Shown piece after piece: positions 11,396 to 23,085 of a stretch of DNA of 64,000 nt. Origin of the DNA: Platycnemis pennipes (Eukaryota; Arthropoda; Insecta; Odonata; Platycnemididae). Below the pieces are notes generated by a model. That model was not told the origin of the DNA and made no database searches. It was given only the letters and a program-made list of their open reading frames with translations. How positions within the stretch are numbered: the first letter of the stretch is position 1; the number at the start of each line of letters is the position of its first letter. Location: NCBI GenBank assembly GCA_933228895.1, contig OW121858.1:28357859-28421858 (forward strand), in the 5' to 3' direction. The translations under genes were made by a program, and so were the position numbers.

Positions 11396-13589
11396 AGGTA
11401 AATACTGATAAACTGTAAAGATTAAGTATTCTTAAAAGCGACTTCTTTCTTATTATTCCGAGTTGAATCACAATGCAACCCAATGCCAATTTAGTAAGTA
11501 CATTCAGAATTTTTTGTATCGATGTTTGTATCGATATCTCCATCAATACTCTATGAAGTAAGCAGTGTGCGTCAAAAATCGAAATACGCGGTGAATGATA
11601 GTTGTTTTTACACGTTTAAAATATTCTCCATCACGGAAAAAAATATTTTCACCGTCAATATGATTGCTAGCAAGGTGGATTTCATGGTTTCCGCCATTTT
11701 GTCTTAAATTGGTGCGTGACTAGTCTACGGGCTCCAATAATTGGATTTAATTTGAGACCCCACCAGCATGATATTGGGAAGATTTCATTGCTCTAGTACC
11801 AAAAACAGGAGATATGGATTTTGGCGAGTTTTTTTTAGATTTTAGCCCACTGTGCGCTGATGCTGCCGTCCAAGCCATATCATACGCCTCCTTCCCTAGT
11901 GACCAGCTGCCCTCTTCCCCTCATTCCCCTCCAGCTGGCCGACTTCAACGTCAACGAAGTACGTCGAGTCTCAGGGCTAGGGTCAACCGTGTCCCACTGG
12001 TGAGCTTCCTCTCTTGGCGAAATGAGCATCGGACGAATCTGAGAGAAAGGTTGACTTTGTGATCAATAAATGTAAGCGATTCGAAGTAATTAGGTTACTG
12101 GATATAAAATGCCAATCAGAAATTTGAATTATGTTGAGGCCTCATAATATATTTAGAAACGCTACTAGAATTTAGCATGTTAATCATTAACCTCGGAAAA
12201 TTGTTCACTTCCCAGCTAGCTCAAAGGAAGCCTTATCTGAAAATTATTTGGGTAATGCAAGGATATTTTACCCTCGATAGGCATCACCCATTTACCCGTT
12301 TTTCACCCGGATACCTGCGGCCGACAGGGTAACTATTGAAGTGCTGCAATAATTGTTTGCTAGATGTCACCATTGAGCGCGAAATACATGAGCGGATGGC
12401 ATTGAGTATCCTGAGTATACTCTGTGGATTAGGATTGCTACGAATGGGGAGGCAGCCCCAGAGATAAACAAAAAATATTTAAAAGTGACGTTATTGTGAC
12501 GCGATCCCGAAAATGTATTTGATAAAATGGTGCGGTATAACGCGTGCAGTTGCGAATGGTGGGATAGTTTTTTAGTGTACCTTGAGGTTTTGAAGATTGT
12601 TCCGATTGTATTAAAAACTCGCGAGGTAAGTTAAAGTGTTGAAGTAACATATTCCGGAAATGTCTCATAAATACGTTTTCTTAATAGACATAACAATTCC
12701 TTCCCTGATATTTCCGATTACGTTCATTTGAAATTTCTGGAATATTTTGGCTGAGAAATGACTATAAAAATTCGTTGTCTTGGTGTTTACGAAGAGCATT
12801 CTCTTTTTCTAGTCATCTCTTCACTCGATGCATCGTTGCAGATTGTCTCCTTTCCCAGTTCGCAAGAGACAAAGAGGATTTCATAAGATAAACATGTATA
12901 TAAGCAGCACGATTCATTTTGTTCTATGTCCTCGAAGGAAATATCTAATGCGAACAAGAGTTAATTAGGAATGGTGTTTTACGCCTTTGGTACTTATTAG
13001 GGAATGAATTGGGAGATTTTTAGCAACTTTTAGATGGTATCTTATATTTCTTTTTTTTTCTCAGAAGTCCTTTGAAGGCAACGCAAGACAAGTCTAGGAT
13101 TCTTCTGAATTACGCTGAAGTATTATGAGATAAATTTCTCTCTATCTTTTGTTTCAAATATTTTGCGAAGTTTTTCGTTGGTGTTAAAATGGTTGCTTTT
13201 GTATCAATAACTTAGGTGCTGTTGTTAATTTTCTAAATGGTGTTTTGTTACTCTTTGTTTATTTCATTTTTTGACTTTGAGGAATAAAATTTATTCGCGC
13301 TGAAAGCATGTTGCAAATTTCCTTTAATCGTACGCACTCACGCCAGTGAATTCCTCAACTATCGATTGTCCCGTGGTTGCAGTATATATGGATGGAGCAC
13401 TGTCTTTATAGATAGTTTTTCCTACATTCGCCTGGTGGCTCTGTCGTTGGTAAAAGAAGTTTAACCCATAATATTGCTGAAATTTACCACCTGTTACTCA
13501 ATATTTATCCAAATTCCTTCCGGGTAAAATATCCATTACCTCGGCTTCCATCCTTTACCAGCGTCGTTTCCGTGGAAATAATGGGTAAT
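11396..13589. other. Intron, no gene seen
   Basis: Intronic sequence of the zinc-finger gene with no supportable exon. Clusters of GGGTAA/TTACCC (about 12240-12330 and 13480-13600) recur and provide the site into which the SINE at 13601 inserted. Confidence 0.4.
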
Positions 13590-13600
13590 AATCGGGTAAA

Positions 13601-13842
13601 TAGGGAGCATGGTGGCTTAGTGGGTAGAGCGCTTGGCTACTGTACGAAGGGTCCCGGTTTCAAAGCCGGTTGAAACCTTTGGACACCCCCGAATGAAAAA
13701 TACTCAGAGTGTGAGGTGGCCCAGGGAAAGGAACTGGCCCCCCTACCCTGAATGTGTGAAATTCCCACGCCTGTGGCTTAGTCTGGGGTGAGCCATACCC
13801 TCACCTATCCAAAAACCATCCTTCGGGTTGAATGACTGAGTG
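13601..13842 (+). mobile_element. tRNA-derived SINE, family A, copy 1
   Basis: The head GGAGCATGGTGGCTTAGTGG then GTAGAGCGC is a Pol III A box, and GGTTTCAAAGCC is a degenerate B box. The body contains GGCCCAGGGAAAGGAACTGG, CCTGAATGTGTGAAATTC and CTTCGGGTTGAATGACTGAG. It is flanked by a perfect 11-bp direct repeat, AATCGGGTAAA (13590-13600 and 13843-13853), the expected target-site duplication. A second copy at 40697-40955 shares both head and body. Confidence 0.85.
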
Positions 13843-14882
13843 AATCGGGTAAAGCATCTTTTCTATTGGCTGTGTTGTCAGAGAACTCCAAAGTGGCAAG
13901 GACATAAACGTACGTATTTTCGAATGAGGTAATAAAATTGAGTGTAACTTTCGATTTTGTTACTACTAGATATTTAGTGAGCGTCGTTTGGAACTTATCT
14001 CGTACCCATCCTCCCGATATGTGGATTAAGGGACCTATGCGATTCGGGCGACTAGTTTTCTAGCTGTAGTTATGGACCTGGTAGTTTGCCCTGGCCCTTC
14101 ACTTGAGAAAGGGAGAAAAGGATAATAATCTCTTGTGGGAAGGGTACCCCCAATAAAAGGCATAAGCTAGAGCTTTGGGCATTTAAACTCCGCGCCAATG
14201 GAGTGTTGCCAAACATCCTTTAACTCAGGACTCTGAAAATGCGGCCTGCGAAGTGGTAATGATTTTGTGAACGACTGTACACTATATTTCCCAGTTAGTC
14301 ATTGAATGATATATTTATATTAATTGGAAACTCTTTAGATAATGTGGATTTTAACTGAGGACTTTAATACTTTTAACTTCGTAGGAATAGACCTAAACAC
14401 AAGTTACTTCGGATGTGTATTAGACATAAGGAAATTCTGGATTATAGATGAAATTTAAAAGTCCTCTTGCATGTTCGCATTCAGAGCACTGATCAAAGTA
14501 ACAATCATCATATCGTGCTCTCCCAACGCAGGTTGGTGATTTCAAACATGATAATATGTATACATTGGCATAGCATTTACCTTTATATGCGCTTAGATAT
14601 TAGCTTGTAGCTTAAAGCTCATATTAAATCTTAAAAATTTGGTTAACAGCATTAAATTTATCCAGCCAGTACTTAGTCTCTTATTTTTCTGAACCTTTGT
14701 ATTGTTTCAGTTTCTCCGGCCTACATCGTGTGATGTGTGAAATTTTTGCCTTTTTTCTTTTGCCTTATTTATCTTTCATATTCCACGATCAGTGATTCAT
14801 TGTGAATCCCCGTTAAATTTATATTTAATTCAGGGTCAATTAGGGTTCACTTGAAAGATTTGTATTCCGTTTCTCATTCAAG

Positions 14883-14967
14883 GCGGGTGATGTGACCATC
14901 CATGGTATGGGAGTTGAGTCTTCTGCAAATGAGAAAGATGGCGCTGGAAATTGTGTTGGTGACAACG
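14883..14967 (+). CDS. Zinc-finger gene, linker exon B
   Basis: An 85-bp exon that starts in phase 0 after TTCATTCAAG and ends in phase 1 at GTAAGCG. It encodes AGDVTIHGMGVESSANEKDG then AGNCVGDN. The split glycine codon is completed by the first two bases of the terminal exon at 19185, continuing as HEGVSEQDSN. The donor is close to consensus, so this is the more likely constitutive exon of the two candidates. Confidence 0.6.
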
Positions 14968-16127
14968 GTAAGCGTTGGGTAAAGAATGGGCAGTCATAGA
15001 GACTTTGGTGTTTTTCAAAGAGGAACTTAGAAGGTTGTTGTATATTGTATTTTTGATGGAGTGGCTCTCAAGGAGGCTCTAAGGCACCTCCTTATCCATT
15101 GTGCCTTCAGGTGAATCACCCATAAAGGCCAAAGCCCTTGCTGATAGCCATGGGTCCCCTTTTCGTAAATACCAATCCCCCCTGGCGTCCGTGAATATTG
15201 TACCACGCCAACTCAGTTAATTTTAAAAATTTAAAAGAAAATATTTTTTCGTAGAATTTAAATTTAATTTTGACTATATTTTTGCAAATCCCTTGTAATG
15301 CTCTATTTTGGAAAAAATTGTCAAGATCTGAGCATACATTTCGGCTTTTTTTACTCTTGGATCACGAAACGCAAAAATTGAGGTAATGGTGTTAACATTT
15401 TATTTATGTTAGTATGGAGGGAACATTCTCTTTGTTTTCGTCGCATGAAATACCACTGTAATTTATACGTTAAATTTTTCGCTCTAGTCGTTTTTAGTAT
15501 CATGTGGGCAATTAGTTGCAATTAATATTTGAGATATATATGAGTCGAGGACTCTTGGAGAATATGATAATAATCTATAATCGGCCTTAGAAGTAGTGGA
15601 GTAAAGGGGAATGGGGAGAGTCCGATGTGACGTATGTTGTTGAATGAGGATTTGTTAAATATGTTGAGGTTGAAGAAAATTGTAAACCGAGGGTAATGTT
15701 TGTGGATAAAACAGTAAATTAGTTATCAGTTGAATACTGGATGTCATTATTGAAGCTATAATTCATTGTTAGTGAGAACAGGAAAGACGCAGGAGTAAAG
15801 GTGCTAAAGAATGCATTTAAGGATTGGAAATACGACCTCCTTAAGAAAGAACTGTCACAAAAAGGAATCAGTATAGCGGCATTGGATGCTTCTTAGCATT
15901 GGTAAATTCATAATTACCTGCTGAAAGGCAAAAGAATTACTGACAAGGAGACATCGCGAGAGTGATGTTCGGGATCCGAATGCTGATGTTATTTTCTGAA
16001 ACTATAAAGGAAATGTAGAAAAAGTGTCACGGCTTTCTTCCCCATAGGCCCGGGTTCGAGAGATAAAAGCAAGTAAAGATTTGACGCGGAATGAGTATCT
16101 TTGAGTGAGAGTGCGTCTTCAACAACC

Positions 16128-16213
16128 GCCGTGGCCGAGTGCGTTGAGGCGCGTGGCCAAAAGCTTTTGCCCCGAGTGACCTGGGTTCGATTCCCGGTGA
16201 AGTCAATTTTTTT
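16128..16213 (+). other. tRNA-like Pol III module in left foldback arm
   Basis: GCCGTGGCCGAGTGCGTTGA resembles a class II tRNA 5' half with A box. CTGGGTTCGATTCCCGG is an intact B box and T arm, followed by a run of eight T that would serve as Pol III terminator. The anticodon region is the palindrome CAAAAGCTTTTG, so this is a tRNA pseudogene, not a working tRNA. The mirrored copy is in the right arm (about 18833-18919), where the B box is damaged (CTGGGGAGTCCCGG). Confidence 0.6.
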
Positions 16214-17774
16214 TCTTTCTAATAATTTAAGGAATCAATGTTACAACCCATCCCCATTCATTTAAGTCAGTTACGTTAGTGTTTTTTATATTTTCAAGTC
16301 ATTTTATGGATTTTCAATGGACCGAGGACTTACGACGCAAATTAGGGGATTTTATTTTCCCATTACAGGCTCACATGCTGCCCGGCGCATTAGGTTTGGA
16401 TTTCGAAGATCCGTGTATACTTATATGAATACCAAGGGCTTCAATTGTTCGCTGGACTACCTCAAGACCGTAAAGAATGAACTAAATGCTTATTACACTG
16501 CTTATTATCAAAATCACTACTTTACACACCTTCAAAGCAACGCACAACACCAGTGTTGTTTTCTTGGGATGATGACAACACCGATGGAGAAGTGTCATTA
16601 TCATTGTCTGACAATGAGGAGCCGTCACTGGACGACGGACGGATTTCTCGAACACTCTTCATTTAGCTTCCGAGAACTCCCGACACAACGCCGCAGATAG
16701 GTGAAAACTAAATAATGCACAAGACTTACTGCAGGAAACTTGAGCTACGCTTCACTTTACCTTCACTGATCAAGATTGGGTTGAAACTGGCAAAATAGAC
16801 GGCCCAATACAGCTGCCACGCGTTGCTGTATGTACAGAACACCCCTTCCCAGCACTAAAAACGTTGTCTCAAACCGCGATTTTCCGACTCCTACATTTTT
16901 TAATCATAATATCATTTCCACCGGGATTTCCCTCCATTAGATTTCTCCACAGCCCACCCACTGTCTTTCCAACAAATTCTCCCTCCTGACTACAGAATGT
17001 CCTTCCATCCACCCTGTCTCCTTTATGACATGCCTTCTTGCGCCCTTCAAAGAGTTCCGCCCCCAGCAACACTTCCTCCACAGCTGACCCTCGCTAATCT
17101 CTCAATGAGGCACCGAGGCCCAACCGTGTGAACAAGTAGGTTACATCAAGGGGTTGAGGGAGCAATGGCTGAGGCGTAGAAGAACGCATTACCTGGAATT
17201 TCACGTGTCGTTATGCAGCGTTTCTCGAAAGAAGAACAGCAGTTCACGAGAAACGCTTGTCCAAAGGACAAATATTCTTTCCAAGACGGGTGAGCAAGAT
17301 GAGGTCAGAAATAGAAAAAACCACAAAAGTAAGACAATCTAACTAATCAAACACTGTATTTAAACAACAAGGTACAAACCAACAAAATTGAAATACTCTT
17401 CACCATTTCGGGAAAACTAATAACTTGCACCGAAAGTCCATGGCGCACAAAGGAGAATCGACTAACACTACTCTCCTCTCACCTCGCCTCGATATCGTCT
17501 CTTTGCCGTCTCGACTGGAACAGAGGGCGTGAGAGGGGAGGTATTCTCTGGGGTAAGGAGGGGGTATTTTCTGGAAGGTCAAAGTGCAATGGGGTTTAAC
17601 GTGGAATATCATTGGTGCAAATTGAGGGGAGGAAAAGGTGGCATGATGTGAAGGGGGCGAGGTGGAAGTTTAGGATTGGGTGATCCGGGACTCTTTTTTC
17701 ACTATGGCGGGAGAACACTAAATAACGGCTCGTACGATGGCCTAACTTCTGGTCTTCATCCGCACTTTGGGGGC

Positions 17775-17782
17775 TATATAAG
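17775..17782 (+). promoter_or_regulatory. TATA-box-like sequence inside the foldback core
   Basis: TATATAAG within GGGGGCTATATAAGTGG, a near-consensus Pol II TATA box in GC-rich surroundings, about 25-35 bp upstream of the 12-bp repeat tract. No supported reading frame follows, so its role is open. Confidence 0.3.
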
Positions 17783-17806
17783 TGGTAGAGCTTCTGGAGA
17801 GGGAAA

Positions 17807-17862
17807 GGAGCGGCTGAAGGAGCGGCTGAAGGAGCCGCTGAAGGAGCCGCTGAACGAGCAGA
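17807..17862 (+). repeat. 12-bp tandem repeat
   Basis: About 4.5 copies of GGAGCGGCTGAA, the later ones reading GGAGCCGCTGAA. It encodes a RLKE/PLKE repeat on one strand and AAPS on the other, but lies in a non-coding mobile element. Confidence 0.85.
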
Positions 17863-19184
17863 CGAAACGAAGCAGACGAAATCGATGCATTTTGGAATCG
17901 TAGGCATTGTTGGCGTCGTTGGCTCCGCCTGTCGTTAGCTACGCCTGTCGAGCAAGTCCTGCGGCTAAGTCCGGAGGGTAATTAGTCCGCCGAGGGGTAA
18001 TGTCCAACGAGGGGGGGCAGGGGGGGAGGGAAACAAAAAAATGCCACAGTTATATACGTCCCCAAATTCGCGTGGTAAGTCTACATTCGGAGGTCCATTG
18101 AAAATCAATAAAATACGCTGAAGATAGAAAAATACTATTGTAACTGACTTAATTGTATGAGATAGGGTATGTAACAGCGATTCCCGCGATGAAGGAATAT
18201 ACCTTACTTCAAAAGTTTTATCAATGCCTATAATAAAATAATGGACAATTACATGCCACGAATGAAAATTTAAATTCATTCATTGAACCGAAAGAAAACA
18301 TGAGGTGGGAAGAAAAATAGTTTTATCCCTACATCATATTTATTTGTGTAGGAATTCAAAATCTTCCCGTCGCCCACGATAAGGGTTCACTTCAATAAAA
18401 TACGTTGTACCTTGAGAAAATCATTTTAAATATGTTTCACATGCTCTTCTATTTTCTGCCGATATCATGCTCACTATTTAAGGAAAAATAAAGTGATACA
18501 AATGAAAATTCCAGGGCGGTTCCGAGGAATTTACGAGGGCAACCATCGCAGTGTAATAAGCATTTAGTTCATTCTTTACGGTCTTGAGGTAGTCCAGCGA
18601 ACAATTGAAGCCCAGGTATTCATATAAGTATTCACGGATCTTCGAAATCCAAACCTAATGCGCCGGGCAGCATGTGAGCCTGTAATGGGAAAATAAAATC
18701 CCCTAATTCGCGTCGTAAGTCCTCGGTCCATTGAAAATCTATAAAATGAGTTGAAAATATAAAAAACACTAACGTAACTGACTTAAATGAATGGGAATGG
18801 GTTGTAACATTGATTCCTTAAATTATAAGAAAGAAAAAAAATTGACTTCGCCGGGACTCCCCAGGTCGCTCGGGGCAAAAGCTTTTGGCCGCGCGCCTCA
18901 ATGCAGTCGGCCATGGCGGATGTTGAAGACGCACCCTCACTCAAAGATACTCATTCCGCGTCAAATCTTTACTTGCTTTTATCTCTCGAGCCCGGGCCTA
19001 TGGGGAAGAAAGCCGTGAACTTTTTCTACATTTCCTTTATAGTTTCAGAAAATAACATCGGCATTCGGATCCCGAACATCACTCTCGCGATGTCTCCTTG
19101 TGAGTAGAGAACCTTGTAGCATGCTATAATACTTCTGTTTCTGGTGCAATTCTCTTTATTCTTTTATATAAAAATATTTTTCAG

Positions 19185-20479
19185 GCCATGAAGGCGTCTC
19201 AGAGCAAGATTCCAATTCCAGATATACACCAAGCCCATTTTTGGCGGAGGAGTCGAACACTGATTCAAACACTGCAAGTGCACCTGGATGTGCGGATCCT
19301 TCGAGAGGGCGATCTCAAAGTGCAATAAGAGGATCCGGTCGAGACATTAGTAGAGGTCGGGATGGTAGTAGCTCGTTTTTTTGTCAGCGAAAAGTAAGGG
19401 AAAGATTCATTTGTGTTGTATGTGGGGCTTCGTTCGTCTCCAAGCTGACTCTGTTGAGCCACATCAGGGCTCACCACAGCAGGATACAGGACACGCTTGC
19501 TGCTGAGGAAGGTCAGAAGTTGCTGCAGGATCAGGAGAATGAGCATGGCACCAAATTTCCCCGCTCCAATTGTGAAGAGGTGTTCGGCACGTGTTTGGAA
19601 CTGCGTGGTAAGGGGTTCATCTGCGTACATTGCGGGAAGGCTTGCGCTCGGAAGGCTCAACTGATAAGTCACATACGTTCGCATAGTGGGCACCTGAGCA
19701 GTCACATGAGGATCCACGACGGAAAGAGCCCTTTTGAGTGTGAGGTCTGCAACAAAAAGTTTTCCACTAGCTCGAACCTGAGTAGACACATGACCCATGA
19801 TGGAGAAAGGCCTTTTGAGTGTGAGGTGTGCAAAAAAAAGTTCTCTCGGAAGGATAACTTGAGGGAGCATATGAGGACCCATGATGGAAAGAGGCCTTTT
19901 GAGTGTGAGGTGTGCAACAAAAAGTTCTCCAACAGTGGAAACCTGAGCAAACACATGAGAACCCATGACGGAAAGAGGCCTTTTGAGTGTGAGGTGTGCA
20001 ACAAAAAGTTCTCCCAGAGTGGGCACCTGATTAGTCACATGAGGACCCATGACGGAAAGAGGCCTTTTGAGTGTCAGATGTGCAAGAAAAAGTTCATCCA
20101 GGGCGGGCATCTGAGCAATCACATGAGGACCCATGACGGAAAGAGGCCTTTTGAGTGTGAGGTGTGCAAGAAAAGGTTTTCCCAAACTGGGAACCTGATG
20201 AGTCACATGAGGATCCATGATGGACAGAAGAATTTTGAGTGTGAGGTGTGCAACAAAACGTTCCTACGTAAGGTTACCTTGAGGGATCATATGAAGACCC
20301 ATAGCGGAGAGAGGCCTTTTGAGTGTAAGGAATGCCACAAAAAGTTCTCACGGAAGGATACTTTGAGTGATCATATGAGGACCCATGACGGAAAGAGGTC
20401 TTTTAGGTGTGAGGTGTGCAACAAAAGGTTCTCCCGGAGTGGGAACCTGAGGAGTCATATAAGGACTCATAACAGATAG
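19185..20479 (+). CDS. C2H2 zinc-finger protein, terminal exon with finger array
   Basis: A large terminal exon starting in phase 1 after ATATTTTTCAG and ending at a TAG at 20477-20479. It first encodes a Ser/Arg-rich linker, then two isolated fingers (FICVVCGASF... at about 19408 and FICVHCGKAC... at about 19618). A truncated finger end (HLSSHMRIH) follows, then nine regular fingers from about 19730, each built as FECEVCxKKFSxxxxLxxHM. The linker is DGKRP rather than the usual TGEKP. The third full finger has H-x2-H (SRHMTHDGE) instead of H-x3-H, a one-codon loss. The product should be a nuclear DNA-binding regulator. The finger array stops short of further decayed fingers downstream. No ZAD is visible in the window for this gene, but its linker exons resemble those of the ZAD gene at 56 kb. 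Confidence 0.9.
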
Positions 20480-20860
20480 AGTCCTTTTGACTGTGTGGTG
20501 TGCCACCAGAAGTTTTCCGAGAGGGGTAGCTTGAGTAAGTAATGTGAGGACGCATAAGCGATAGAGGCCGTTTGAGTGTGAGCTTTACGACAAAAATATA
20601 TCCCAGAGTGGTCACGCTCAGTTGTTCAAGAGGTAGTCAGATCATAGGAGGTGCGTAAGGGGCATAGCTATAAAAAGACATTCATGTGTGATGAGTGCTC
20701 GAAGGCGTTCAGAAATATATAAGTACGCTGTGAGAAAACACGTCTTAATACACTTTTGGGAGAGGACTCTCTTCTCACTTTCTGCAGAGCGTGCGGGCGA
20801 GGTTAGTGCGTCATCATGTAAGCGTGAAGGTGTGCATACTCTCCTGAGTAACGTGCGTTC
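20480..20860 (+). pseudogene. Decayed zinc fingers after the stop codon
   Basis: Directly after the stop the same frame gives SPFDCVVCHQKFSERGSLSK and then another stop. Further on come RPFECELYDKNISQSGH, with the second Cys lost, and KKTFMCDECSKAFRNI. RKHVLIHFWER follows in a shifted frame, and GCAGAGCGTGCGGGCGAGG may be a further finger start. These are at least four ex-fingers broken by stops and indels. The array was once longer, or these are the remains of a neighbouring duplicated array. Confidence 0.75.
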
Positions 20861-20872
20861 CTTTGGTGGGGG

Positions 20873-20988
20873 TGCATCTATAATCAAGGTGTTTGAAGAG
20901 ACAATAGAAACTCAAGTCCTGCTGTCAATTTGCATCTATAATCAAGGTGTATGAAGAGACAATAGAAACTCAAGTCCTGCTGTCAATT
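20873..20988 (+). repeat. 58-bp tandem duplication
   Basis: Two almost identical head-to-tail copies (20873-20930, 20931-20988), each carrying TGCATCTATAATCAAGGTGT and CTCAAGTCCTGCTGTCAATT, with one substitution. Recent duplication in the 3' flank of the zinc-finger gene. Confidence 0.9.
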
Positions 20989-22939
20989 TGCTTCTTTAAT
21001 TTATCTTACAACACTTGTAATGCCTCACCTTTAACACCAAATGTGTTCCTCTCGTTCCTGCAACGCCAAAATGAGGGTGAAATCTTCCCGAAAATGTAAC
21101 AGTAAAATATACTAAAATTACTGCTGTCAATGCTCAGATGTCATCGCTGGCTGCTGATCGGATGTCGCGGCGGCCTTATTTTACCAATCCACCACGGTAT
21201 CAGTCAATTCGATCATCTTACAGCACCAAAAATAGGAGCACATGTTTTACGTTATTTACGACAAAAATAATTTTTGAAGCACAGGGAAGTCTAGCCTTGG
21301 TCAATCAATAAATATACATTCTTGGAGAAGAGAAAAGTAACATACCGATAACTAACTGCATCGGGTTGGATGCATGAGAGGCCGTATTCTCATCTTTCTT
21401 GGCCCTGTTGGGCATGCATTGCTGCGCCATCTGCTCACCAATGGTTGAGATGTCACGAACTTACTTCAATTTCTTCGTAAGCGCCCCGGTCCCTCTCATT
21501 TCGTTAGTACAGCTCCAATACTGACTCACACAACTCTCTTAACTTTACAAACTCGGACCGCCTCAGTTTCGTCATCATCCTTATATTTCATAAGCGCCCA
21601 CTAGTCCGAACGCTCAGGAAAATTAGTCTTTGTCATTAGCAAATTCACAACAAAAATCTTTTCCATTTACTTTGCAACTAGCAGGACAATCACAGGCAAC
21701 ACTTCTGGGAAGTTGGACAATACTGATAGAATCTAAAATTGCGACTGATTTAACTGCCTTCAGTGAGGTCGGAAGCTTAAAAACGAACAAATAATTCGTA
21801 CAAGTTAGTAACCGTACACGAATGTATTTTAAAACCGAACAGTTTTTGGAGACACATTGTTTCCAATAAGTTTGGTGTGTCGGAACTGGTATGGCAGTAC
21901 GTGTTTATTTTCTTGTACTCTGGAATAAATATGCCAGCCCGCTCTTCTCGCCTCCAGACACTCCACCAGAGCGTGATAAAAGAGCATGAACACTTCCCAC
22001 CTTCGCAAAAGAGTATTACGAGGGTGTGCGGGAGGTGCTAGCTGAACACCCCCAGAGTGTGACAGCAGGTTGAATTCATTCTTCTCATATGCGTAAGAGA
22101 GTAAGACGTGGGTGTTCGGTAGGCACTCCGCGAGAGCGTGAGAAGTATACGAACACTTCGCACGAGAGTAATAGAGGTAGGTGCCGTCGGCGCTATTCCT
22201 GAGCGTGCGACGCGAGTATTTATACTTTCCGCACACTGCCTCTGGGGAGTACGTAAGGAAGTATGAAGAGAGTTGAGCCAGAGAGTGAGAAGAGAGTGCC
22301 ACACACTTCCCAATTACATTCTCGAGAGAGTTAGGAGAGTGCGAAGAGCGTGTAAAAGGGGTGAAGAGAGTGCAATACTCTCCTCTCACCCTCTCGGATA
22401 CGTATTTCTGTGCTCCTTTTTTTCCAGGGCAGCGACGGCATATCGAGATTGATGGTAAAGCATATCGTATATAAGCTTAATATCAATGACAAATACCTGT
22501 GTAAGAACCGTCTTTCTAAAGATTAAGAAACCTCTGAAGATGCCGTGGCTTGGGGACCGGAGGCCGCGAGTAATTATGCATCTCATAACCCAGAGACGTC
22601 AGTTTCTTTGTATGAGTGAAGGTACACCCCTAATTGGTTGGAACATCTTCATCAGGCATGGTAACATTACTTAAATTGTCTAGTGCTGCGGTATTAAAGA
22701 CAAATAAATCCCTGCATTAATGTCCCGAGTAGTTGCAGTTCGGAACACGTGCTATAACTCCCGAGAACATTTCCGAGGTAAAATAGTCCCGCAATGTGAT
22801 CTGAGGGTGAGGACTACCCGGGAGAGGACATTAGTCAATTACGCTTAACCCTGTGTAACCCATTGCAGTTCTCAGGTAACATACAACGTAATTTTGTTAA
22901 CTATCTAATTTGAATTCATTTATTGACCTTATCATTGAA
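20989..22939. other. 3' flank with degenerate GAGAGTG-rich tract
   Basis: No gene is supported. From about 21930 to 22395 the sequence is built of diverged units such as GCGTGA-GAA-GTATACGAACACTTCGCAC-GAGAGTA and AAGAGAGTG. This keeps a 186-codon frame open on the minus strand (21829-22389), but its composition follows the repeat and no domain is visible, so I do not call it a protein. A transposon subterminal region is one explanation. Confidence 0.4.
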
Positions 22940-23085
22940 TCAAAAAGAGAACATTTGGATATCCACTAGCTATCCAAAAAGAGTACAATTGGATATCCAA
23001 AAAGGGGACATTTAGTTCTTTGATATCATGGGCATTCATGGTGGATATCGATTGGATATCCATGTGCTGTGTGTGATAATATATT
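22940..23085. repeat. Cluster of GGATATCC palindromes
   Basis: TTGGATATCCA or close variants occur at about 22956, 22990 and 23050, with GTGGATATCGATTGGATATC just before the last. The block ends in CCATGTGCTGTGTGTG. This resembles the inverted end of the 7-kb transposon (CCCACATAGCACA followed by ATATC-type repeats), so it may be a diverged terminus of the same superfamily. Confidence 0.35.

Larger units (their letters stand above)
15940..19104. mobile_element. 3.2-kb foldback (long terminal inverted repeat) element
   Basis: Two arms of about 560 bp, 15940-16502 and 18548-19104, are inverted copies with high identity. The outer ends are CTGACAAGGAGACATCGCGA and the mirror CTCACAAGGAGACATCGCGA. 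A TA dinucleotide flanks both ends (15938-15939, 19105-19106). The core (16503-18547) is unrelated between arms except for a degenerate third copy of arm sequence at about 18050-18190. It holds a 12-bp tandem repeat and a TATATAAG box but no transposase. It lies wholly in the last intron of the zinc-finger gene, with its right end about 80 bp before the terminal-exon acceptor. Confidence 0.85.

Noticed and set aside
16128..16213. Functional tRNA-Ser or tRNA-Leu
   Set aside because: The anticodon region is a palindrome and acceptor ends do not pair; a tRNA-derived module is the safer reading.
16317..16700. 127-codon + frame in the foldback element
   Set aside because: It runs from arm into core, has no domain, and the mirrored arm shows no conservation of the frame.
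17596..17907. Frame with AAPS repeats (minus) or RLKE repeats (plus)
   Set aside because: Product of the 12-bp tandem repeat in a non-coding element.
19265..20218. 317-codon minus-strand frame opposite the zinc fingers
   Set aside because: It mirrors the repeated finger codons on the other strand; the + strand carries regular Cys/His spacing and good splice sites.
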